From JAJNPS01 sp031426185 (GTDB lineage: Bacteria; Pseudomonadota; Alphaproteobacteria; Rhodobacterales; Rhodobacteraceae), in NCBI GenBank assembly GCA_031426185.1, contig JANPKV010000293.1, positions 1 to 21,487 on the forward strand: DNA of 21,487 bases, read 5' to 3'. A model generated the notes under the pieces. That model was not told where the DNA came from and ran no database searches. It saw nothing but the letters and a program-made list of their open reading frames with translations. Made by a program: the position numbers and the translations under genes. This document shows positions 16,291 to 21,487 of the stretch, one piece after another; positions within the stretch are counted from its first letter, which is position 1; each line of letters opens with the position of its first letter.

Positions 16291-16837
16291 ACTGATCGCA
16301 AAATCCCCGCTGGCCGGACGCCCTCCCGTGACACGCGGCGCGCTGACCTTGTCAGAGACACCGATGGACGCGGTCACGTCGCTTGCTTTGTTTCCCGGGC
16401 AGTCAAAGGCCATGGCCAGGGTCTTGAAACCGATGGGGCTGTCGTTCCCCGCGCCCAATAGGGTGTCGCAGTCGGGCGATGCGCGTCTGGTCTGGACAGG
16501 GCGCGATCAGGCCTTTCTGATCGGGGTCGGGGCACCCGCGATCCCAGCCGAGGTGGCGGCCGTCACCGATCAGTCGGATTGCTGGGCCGGACTGTCTGTC
16601 GAGGGACCCGCCGCGCATGATGCCTTGATGCGTTGGGTGCCCATCGACCTGCGGCCAAAAAGCTTTGCCGTCGGCAGTGCCATCCGGGCGCCGCTCTACC
16701 ATATGCAGGCGATCATCCTGCGCATGACTGCGGATCGTATCGACCTGATGGTCTTTCGGTCCATGGCGCGCACGGCATGGCACGAAATCGACGTCGCGAT
16801 GACCACGATCGAGGCGCGGGCGGCGCGGCAGAAATAG
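16283..16837 (+). CDS. soxG: Sarcosine oxidase, gamma subunit
   Basis: The 184-residue gamma subunit belongs to the same structural family as the T-protein-like domain and is needed for the assembled oxidase. I chose the GTG at 16283 (reading MPELIAKSPLAGR): GGGGGAG lies about 7 nt upstream, the resulting 8-bp overlap with soxA is compact, and SPLAGR is the usual start of SoxG. Conserved-looking parts are WAGLSVEGPAAHDALMRWVP, DLRPKSFAVG and the end, MVFRSMARTAWHEI. It is the last gene of the operon; a hairpin follows within 40 bp. Confidence 0.9.
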   Translation: MPELIAKSPLAGRPPVTRGALTLSETPMDAVTSLALFPGQSKAMARVLKPMGLSFPAPNRVSQSGDARLVWTGRDQAFLIGVGAPAIPAEVAAVTDQSDCWAGLSVEGPAAHDALMRWVPIDLRPKSFAVGSAIRAPLYHMQAIILRMTADRIDLMVFRSMARTAWHEIDVAMTTIEARAARQK

Positions 16838-16846
16838 GCGAGTTGT

Positions 16847-16876
16847 GGCCGTGTCATCAAGATGTCACTGGCCTTT
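16847..16876 (+). terminator. Possible terminator of the sox operon
   Basis: GGCC (16847-16850) pairs with GGCC (16870-16873), and inside it GTG pairs with CAC, then CA with TG, with a T-T mismatch and one bulge. Only three T follow directly; TTTT comes 14 nt later after another GGCC. The stem is imperfect and the T run short, so this is a weak call. Confidence 0.3.
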
Positions 16877-16897
16877 GGGGGCGGCCTTTTGTACAGG

Positions 16898-16922
16898 TTT
16901 GCTAAATGTAATGTTTAGCAAA
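16898..16922. promoter_or_regulatory. Perfect palindrome, likely operator of the aminotransferase gene
   Basis: TTTGCTAAA (16898-16906) and TTTAGCAAA (16914-16922) are perfect 9-bp inverted arms around the 7-nt spacer TGTAATG. The right arm runs into the ribosome binding site AAAGGTG, and the start codon is 8 nt after the palindrome. Such a site would block transcription or, as an RNA hairpin, hide the ribosome binding site. No T run follows, so it is not a terminator. The regulator is unknown. Confidence 0.6.
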
Positions 16923-16930
16923 GGTGCACA

Positions 16931-18121
16931 ATGGCCCCCGACGGACAGATGCACGCGCCGAATGTCTATGGCGCCGAACCAATCCCCGAAGCCGCACGGG
17001 CGGAAATCGACCGGCTTTTGCTAAGCGGCGATCTGTTTCGCTACACGGCACCGGATGCATCCCCCGTCGCGTTGCTGGAGGCGGAGTTCGCGGAATTTCT
17101 TGGCTCGCGCTATGCGCTGGCGGTATCGTCCTGTTCTGCCGCGCTGTTTCTTGCGCTCAAGGCGCTGGACCTGCCGCGCGGCGCGCGCGTGCTGATCCCG
17201 GCTTTCACCTTTGCTGCGGTGCCATCGGCGGTGGTGCATGCCGATTGCGAACCCGTCCTTGTCGAGGTGGGGGACAATTACCGGATCGACATGGATGACT
17301 TCGCGGCGAAGCTGCCGGGGGCGGCGGCAGTGATGATCAGCCACATGCGCGGCCACACGTCGGATATGGATGCGATCATGGCGCTGGCCGATGCCGCAGG
17401 CGTTCCGGTGGTCGAGGATGCAGCGCATTCCTTGGGCACGACATGGAACGGGCGGAACATCGGCACGATCGGGCGGGTCGGCTGCTTCAGCTTTCAGTCC
17501 TACAAGATGGTCAATGCGGGCGAAGGCGGCATCCTTGTCACCGACGACCCGGAGGTTGCCGCCCGCGCCGTGATCATGTCGGGTGCCTATGAGCAGAACT
17601 GGAAAAAACATCCCGGGCTGCAGAACAGCTTTGGTCACTGGCAGAACAAGCTGCCGCTTTACAATTTGCGCATGCAGAACCTGTCCGCAGCCGTGATCCG
17701 CCCGCAGCTTCCCGAGATCGACCGCCGCGTGCGGCAGGGTCGTACCAATCATGACCATGTGGCGGCGCTGTTGGACAGCAGCGGGCATTTCGTCGTGCCG
17801 GAGGCGCTGGGCCCGGAACTTCGCGCACCGGATTCGATCCAGTTCAATCTGTCGGGTGACTGGACCGACGCGCAAGCCTTGGGATTTCAGGCCGGAGCCA
17901 AGGCGCGCGGCGTGACCGTTCAGGTCTTTGGGCTGAGCGAGGGCAACGCGCGGGCATTCTGGAACTGGCAGTTTCTCGGGCCGCAGCCTGAATTGCCCAA
18001 GACGCGGGCGATGCTGATGCGCGCCTGTGATGTGCGCCTGCCGACACGTCTGACGGTGGCCGAACTGGATTTCATTGCCGACGCCTTGATCGCCGCAGCC
18101 GCCGAGGCACGACCGATCTGA
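16931..18121 (+). CDS. DegT/DnrJ/EryC1/StrS-family PLP aminotransferase
   Basis: The 396-residue protein has the fold-type I PLP layout of this family. VSSCSAALFLALKAL (65-79) is the cofactor phosphate-binding region. VVEDAAHSLGT (160-170) contains Asp163, which contacts the pyridine nitrogen. CFSFQSYKMVNAGEGG (185-200) holds Lys192 for the internal aldimine. Family members usually transaminate keto-sugars for surface polysaccharides or antibiotics; some act on other keto substrates. No sugar genes are nearby, so the substrate is open. The ATG at 16931 has AAAGGTG 4 nt upstream, the latter overlapping a perfect palindrome. It is convergent with the LysR gene, leaving only 20 bp between them. 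Confidence 0.88.
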   Translation: MAPDGQMHAPNVYGAEPIPEAARAEIDRLLLSGDLFRYTAPDASPVALLEAEFAEFLGSRYALAVSSCSAALFLALKALDLPRGARVLIPAFTFAAVPSAVVHADCEPVLVEVGDNYRIDMDDFAAKLPGAAAVMISHMRGHTSDMDAIMALADAAGVPVVEDAAHSLGTTWNGRNIGTIGRVGCFSFQSYKMVNAGEGGILVTDDPEVAARAVIMSGAYEQNWKKHPGLQNSFGHWQNKLPLYNLRMQNLSAAVIRPQLPEIDRRVRQGRTNHDHVAALLDSSGHFVVPEALGPELRAPDSIQFNLSGDWTDAQALGFQAGAKARGVTVQVFGLSEGNARAFWNWQFLGPQPELPKTRAMLMRACDVRLPTRLTVAELDFIADALIAAAAEARPI

Positions 18122-18141
18122 CCCGGGTAGGAAATGCGAGA

Positions 18142-19092
18142 TCACAAAAGCCGCAATTTTCCCTCCAGCATCGGCCAGGATCTGATGGCCGGTGTGATCA
18201 CCTGATCCTGCAGATGGCCGCGCAGGCGCGTCGCGATCTGGCCCGGCATATCATGCAGGACGCCAGCGCGCGCCGACAGCGACAGCGTGCGTTCCAGCGG
18301 TGCAAATGGCAGCGGGTGCATGTCGACCTCGGTGCGGAATCGCGCCGCGTGATGCAGGGCAAGGGGGGTCAGAATGGTCCAGCCCGCGCCGCCTGCCACC
18401 ATCGCGAGGATGGCATGATAGCTGTCCAGTTCAAACCGGTGGGCGGGCCGGATGCCAAGCTGCGCCAGATGGGTGGCGATGCGGCGTCCCATCAGGTGGC
18501 GCGCGGAATACAGGATCAACGGCAGGTCCGCGATCTCTTTGTCTTTCGCGGTGATGCCGACAAAGGGTTCGGCCATCAGGGGATGTGCCTCGCGCCAAGC
18601 GCCATCTTCGGCCAGTGCGGGATCGGCATCGGCTGCAACGACAATATCAAGCGCGCGGGCCTCAAGCTGGTCCAGCAGGCGGTGGCTGGCACCGGTTTCC
18701 AACAGGAACCGGCAGCCGCGCAAATCCTGCGCCAGAGCCTGCAGCAGGCGCGGCGTCACGTCGGCATCGAAATCCTCGATCATGCCAAGCCGCAAGGTGG
18801 TAAGCGATGACAGATCGGCGCGGGCAAGTTCCGCCTGCGCCTCGGCTGCGGCATTGAGCATGGTCTGGGCATGTTTGCGGAACATGGCCCCCGCCGGGGT
18901 TGTCCGCAGGGGCCGGGCCGACCTGTCCAGCAAGATGGCCCCAAGTGCTGTCTCAAGCCCCGACAGTTGCTGGCTGACCGCCGAGGGGCTGACGCCCAGA
19001 CGCCGCGCGGCCGAGGAAATCGCACCCTCTTCCGCGGCGGCGACAAAGACCTCGATCCCCCAGAGCGTGATACGTCCATCCTGACCAGACAT
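18142..19092 (-). CDS. LysR-type transcriptional regulator
   Basis: The 316-residue protein has an N-terminal winged helix-turn-helix: WGIEVFVAAAEEGAISSAAR, then RRLGVSPSAVSQQLSGLETA, then LLDRSARPLRTTPAG. An effector-binding domain of two Rossmann-like lobes follows. Regulators of this type bind T-N11-A sites and respond to a small-molecule co-inducer. I chose the ATG at 19092 because AAGGGGG is about 9 nt upstream; a TTG at 19113 in the same frame would give seven more residues. It starts 24 bp after phaR on the same strand, so it may be co-transcribed with phaR. It is not divergent from any gene in the window, so the target is unknown. Confidence 0.9.
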   Translation of the reverse strand: MSGQDGRITLWGIEVFVAAAEEGAISSAARRLGVSPSAVSQQLSGLETALGAILLDRSARPLRTTPAGAMFRKHAQTMLNAAAEAQAELARADLSSLTTLRLGMIEDFDADVTPRLLQALAQDLRGCRFLLETGASHRLLDQLEARALDIVVAADADPALAEDGAWREAHPLMAEPFVGITAKDKEIADLPLILYSARHLMGRRIATHLAQLGIRPAHRFELDSYHAILAMVAGGAGWTILTPLALHHAARFRTEVDMHPLPFAPLERTLSLSARAGVLHDMPGQIATRLRGHLQDQVITPAIRSWPMLEGKLRLL

Positions 19093-19116
19093 GGACGCGC
19101 CCCCTTTGGACAAGGA

Positions 19117-19680
19117 TCAGAGTTTTGAGAGCTTGTTTTGCAGATCGGCCAGCTGTTTCTTGATCGCGGCCAGGTCTTCTTCCTTGCTGGCACCGGGGGC
19201 CGCGCTCTCGTCGCGTGCGGGGCCGCTGCCAGACCAGCCTGGCATGCCGCCGAGGACCGTTTTCAGGAACGCCTCTTGCTGCTTGCGCAGCGCGTCAAAG
19301 CCCGGCATGGCGGCCAGCGGGTTTGGAATTGTCGTCAGGTTTTCCATCATCTTGGTCTGGCTGTCGCGCAGCATCTCAAACGACGCGGCCAGAAACTGAG
19401 GCACAACCGACTGCATGCCCGTCGTATAGCTGCGTACAAGGTCGGTCAGCACATGCACCGGCAGGACGCTTTCGCCCTTGCTCTCGTGCTCGGCCACGAT
19501 CTGCAGCAGGTATTGGCGGGTCAGGTCATCGCCGGACTTCAGGTCCACGATCTGAACCTCACGGCCTGCCCGGATGAATGTCGCGACATCCTCAAGGGTG
19601 ACATAGTCCGAGGTCTCGGTGTTGTAGAGCCGCCGGCTGGCATAGCGCTTGATCAAAAGCGTCTTTTCGGTATCGGCCAT
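19117..19680 (-). CDS. phaR: PHA synthesis repressor PhaR
   Basis: The 187-residue regulator of polyhydroxyalkanoate storage binds DNA until PHA appears, then binds the polymer and releases the phasin gene. The N-terminal PHB-accumulation regulatory domain is clear: LLIKRYASRRLYNTETSDYV, then LEDVATFIRAGREVQIVDLK. The second conserved region is LVRSYTTGMQSVVPQFLAAS. The C-terminus (KEEDLAAIKKQLADLQNKLS) is a short coiled coil, probably for oligomerisation. I chose the ATG at 19680 because GGAAGG lies about 9 nt upstream and PhaR proteins begin near this point. It is downstream of phaP with a strong terminator between them, so it probably has its own promoter or relies on read-through. Confidence 0.94.
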   Translation of the reverse strand: MADTEKTLLIKRYASRRLYNTETSDYVTLEDVATFIRAGREVQIVDLKSGDDLTRQYLLQIVAEHESKGESVLPVHVLTDLVRSYTTGMQSVVPQFLAASFEMLRDSQTKMMENLTTIPNPLAAMPGFDALRKQQEAFLKTVLGGMPGWSGSGPARDESAAPGASKEEDLAAIKKQLADLQNKLSKL

Positions 19681-19733
19681 TCGTCTCTGCCTTCCCATTG
19701 TGCGCGTGCAGAGAAGCTTACGGGAGCGCCGCA

Positions 19734-19765
19734 GAAAAAGAAAGGGCGGGTCCGAAGACCCGCCC
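19734..19765 (-). terminator. Intrinsic terminator after phaP
   Basis: On the minus strand GGGCGGGTC and GACCCGCCC form a perfect 9-bp stem closed by the very stable TTCG tetraloop (19744-19765), followed at once by TTTCTTTTTC. This is a textbook rho-independent terminator. It lies 37 bp after the phaP stop and about 53 bp before the phaR start. Confidence 0.93.
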
Positions 19766-19802
19766 GCAATCGTTACCTGTCACAGTTATCGCCGGGGGGC
19801 GA

Positions 19803-20252
19803 TCACTTGACGGAGGCGGCTGCCTTCTTGGCGACCGAGGACACGTCGTCGGTGGCTTTCTTGACCGCAGCGGTCGCGTCTTCCGAGAAATCCTTGCCAG
19901 CCGACAGCATCAGCTCGACGGTTTCCATCTGAACCTTCTTGGCGACTTCAGCGAACGACGCCATGTGCTCGGCGGCCATTTCGGCGGCGGCAGATGCGAA
20001 ATCGGTCGCGGCTTTGGTATAGTCGGCCGGGTCGGTCTTGGCCTTGGAGACGTCGCTCAGCCGGACCAAGGTGTCGTTTGCCCATTTGGACGTGATCTCG
20101 GTCGATTTCTGTGCAGCCTCAAGCGCGACCTTGGAGAATTTCTCGGCCATCGCGGCCTGGCTCTTGAACGCGTTCTGCATGGACGATGCATCGATCGGGA
20201 ACGAAGCCATCATATCTTGCATCACTTTGGTGTAATCGGTTGCGGTGTTCAT
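19803..20252 (-). CDS. phaP: Phasin (PHA granule-associated protein)
   Basis: The 149-residue protein is mostly amphipathic alpha helix, rich in Ala, Lys and Glu, with no signal peptide. It starts MNTATDYTKVMQDMMASFPI and shows FKSQAAMAEKFSKVALEAAQ, then KSTEITSKWANDTL. This is the composition and spacing of the phasin_2-type family. Phasins coat PHA granules in the cytoplasm and control their number and size. The Lys/Ala-rich tail (AVKKATDDVSSVAKKAAASV) is usual. The ATG at 20252 has AGGAGA 7 nt upstream. It lies between phaC and phaR, with its own promoter and paired PhaR-like sites. Confidence 0.92.
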   Translation of the reverse strand: MNTATDYTKVMQDMMASFPIDASSMQNAFKSQAAMAEKFSKVALEAAQKSTEITSKWANDTLVRLSDVSKAKTDPADYTKAATDFASAAAEMAAEHMASFAEVAKKVQMETVELMLSAGKDFSEDATAAVKKATDDVSSVAKKAAASVK

Positions 20253-20300
20253 CTTCGATCTCCTGATCGGGTGGGGTCGCCCCCGTTTCTTGATGACACC

Positions 20301-20329
20301 AACATAGATACTGCACCGCAGCATTTCAA
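20301..20329 (-). promoter_or_regulatory. Sigma-70-like promoter of phaP
   Basis: On the minus strand TTGAAA (20324-20329) and TATGTT (20301-20306) are separated by exactly 17 nt. Transcription would start near 20293-20295, giving a leader of about 40 nt. The -35 matches the consensus at 5 of 6 positions and the -10 at 4 of 6. Confidence 0.6.
20311..20321. promoter_or_regulatory. Putative PhaR operator 1 in the phaP promoter spacer
   Basis: CTGCACCGCAG is an exact CTGC-N3-GCAG palindrome, the motif I recall being reported for PhaR of Rhodobacter sphaeroides. It lies between the -35 and -10 hexamers, where a bound protein would block RNA polymerase. Confidence 0.65.
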
Positions 20330-20337
20330 GTCTTTTT

Positions 20338-20348
20338 CTGCAGTGCAG
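20338..20348. promoter_or_regulatory. Putative PhaR operator 2 upstream of the phaP -35
   Basis: CTGCAGTGCAG is a second exact CTGC-N3-GCAG palindrome, 27 bp from the first and 8 bp upstream of the -35 hexamer. Two sites about 2.6 helical turns apart would allow cooperative binding. Confidence 0.65.
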
Positions 20349-20395
20349 CAAAAGTTATGGTTGCGTTTGCAAGTATCGCGAATTGCCTCTGCAAG

Positions 20396-21487
20396 TCAGG
20401 TATTTGGCGATCGCAATACATAGGTCCCAGGGGCCGGACCAAGGACCGGATGATCCGAATCGCCAGCCTTGCGTGCGGGAATCTGCTGGCCAGACCGCTC
20501 TGCCAGCCAGTCTTTCCAGCGCGGCCACCAGCTGCCCTTGTGAAAGGTCGCCGCCTTCTGCCAGCCATCCGCATCGCCCTGAACGGGAGCGTCGTTCAGG
20601 TAATGGCCATACTTGTCCTTGGACGGCGGGTTGACGATCCCCGCGATGTGCCCGGATTCCGACAAGATAAAGGTCTTGTCGTGCGACCCCATCTGTTTGA
20701 CCCCGTCGAAACTGGCCCTCCAGGGCGCGATGTGGTCCGTTTCGCAGGCGATGGCGCACAGGGGCAGGGTGACGTCTTTTAGCGCGACGGGTGACCCGAA
20801 GACAGGGAACACGCCCAACGCAAAGCCGTCGCCCTGGCACAGCCCGCGCAGGTATTCGACGGCCATCTTGGCGGGCAGGTCAGTCCCGTCGCCGTTCCAG
20901 TACAGCAGATCAAATGCCGGTGGGGCCTCGCCCATCATGTAGCTTTTGATCGCGGGCTGATAGATCAGGTCGTTCGATCGCAGGAACGAGAAGGTCCGCG
21001 CCATGAAAAGCTTGGACAACAGGCCGTCCTGCATCGACTGGCGTTCAATGCCGTCGACAAAGTCATTGTCGAGAAAGACACCCACTTCGCCTGGGTCGGA
21101 GAAATCTGTCAGCGTGGTGAAAAACGTCGCCGACTTCACCGAGGTGTCGCCTGCCTTTTGCAGATGCGCCAGCGTCAGGCCCAACGTGGTGCCCGCGATG
21201 CAATATCCGACCGCATTGATCTGGTCCTCGCCGGTGATGCGCCGGACTTCGGCCATCCCGCGCATGAACCCATCGCGGATATAGTCATCGAGGGCGACAT
21301 CGCGGTAGCTGGTATCAGGATTGACCCAGCTGACGACAAAAAGGGCAAACCCTTGATCCACAATCCATTTGATCAAGGAATTCTGCGCCTTGAGATCAAG
21401 GATGTAGAACTTGTTGATCCAGGGAGGGAAGATCAGCAGAGGCGTCTGATACACGGTTTCAGTGGTCGGCGTGTATTGGATCAGCTC
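20396..21487 (-). CDS. phaC: Poly(3-hydroxyalkanoate) synthase, 5' end outside the window
   Basis: The last 363 residues are visible; the start lies beyond the right edge. PHA synthase joins hydroxyacyl-CoA units, mainly 3-hydroxybutyryl-CoA, into the storage polymer at the granule surface. The alpha/beta-hydrolase core is clear. PLLIFPPWINKFYILDL leads into the lipase-like box GYCIAG, whose Cys is the nucleophile. CETDHIAPW carries the catalytic Asp, and SESGHIAGIVNPP the catalytic His. The end (GSWWPRWKDWLAERSG) is typical of class I PhaC. It is followed by phaP after 143 bp. Confidence 0.95.
   Translation of the reverse strand, partial: ELIQYTPTTETVYQTPLLIFPPWINKFYILDLKAQNSLIKWIVDQGFALFVVSWVNPDTSYRDVALDDYIRDGFMRGMAEVRRITGEDQINAVGYCIAGTTLGLTLAHLQKAGDTSVKSATFFTTLTDFSDPGEVGVFLDNDFVDGIERQSMQDGLLSKLFMARTFSFLRSNDLIYQPAIKSYMMGEAPPAFDLLYWNGDGTDLPAKMAVEYLRGLCQGDGFALGVFPVFGSPVALKDVTLPLCAIACETDHIAPWRASFDGVKQMGSHDKTFILSESGHIAGIVNPPSKDKYGHYLNDAPVQGDADGWQKAATFHKGSWWPRWKDWLAERSGQQIPARKAGDSDHPVLGPAPGTYVLRSPNT

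Noticed and set aside
15031..16458. Long minus-strand frame opposite soxA and soxG
   Set aside because: It is a shadow of two well-conserved subunits, with no recognisable motif and His/Arg-rich composition.

Overview
The window looks like the chromosome of a marine alphaproteobacterium of the Rhodobacterales (roseobacter group). This is inferred from the high GC content and from gene neighbourhoods I associate with that group: hom-glpX-recJ, sarcosine oxidase soxBDAG, and phaC-phaP-phaR. Most genes are intact housekeeping or metabolic genes with tight spacing.

Layout. (a) 1-2127 is the end of an integrated element. It holds the 3' part of a large serine recombinase, then about 735 bp of lower-GC non-coding DNA, then a second, decayed copy of the recombinase tail whose 3' flank runs exactly into the CCA end of a tRNA-Glu(UUC) gene (2122-2196, minus). 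(b) 2297-6492, minus strand: hom, glpX and recJ, with a perfect hairpin between glpX and recJ. (c) 6603-6875 encodes a small lipoprotein. (d) 6990-9797, minus: tadG and two TadE/TadF-like pseudopilin genes. No other tad genes are present in the window. (e) 10190-11620, plus: a glutamate dehydrogenase family gene, divergent from tadG across about 390 bp. (f) 11786-16837, plus: the tetrameric sarcosine oxidase operon soxB-soxD-soxA-soxG, preceded by a leader with competing inverted repeats. (g) 16931-18121, plus: a stand-alone DegT/DnrJ/EryC1-type aminotransferase, with a perfect 9-bp-arm palindrome just before its ribosome binding site. (h) 18142-21487, minus: a LysR-type regulator, phaR, phaP (phasin) and phaC (truncated by the window edge).

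How the genes work together. The sarcosine oxidase operon would convert sarcosine, from choline, betaine or creatine breakdown, to glycine plus 5,10-methylene-tetrahydrofolate. The neighbouring GDH would link glutamate, 2-oxoglutarate and ammonium. The pha block forms a carbon-storage module: PhaC makes polyhydroxyalkanoate, PhaP coats the granule, and PhaR senses polymer and represses. Two exact copies of a CTGC-N3-GCAG palindrome sit on a good sigma-70-like promoter upstream of phaP, and a UUCG-loop terminator separates phaP from phaR.

I did not find a clear new defence or secretion system. The items most worth a second look are the tandem recombinase-tail/tRNA-Glu architecture, the aminotransferase operator, the PhaR operator layout and the soxB leader.
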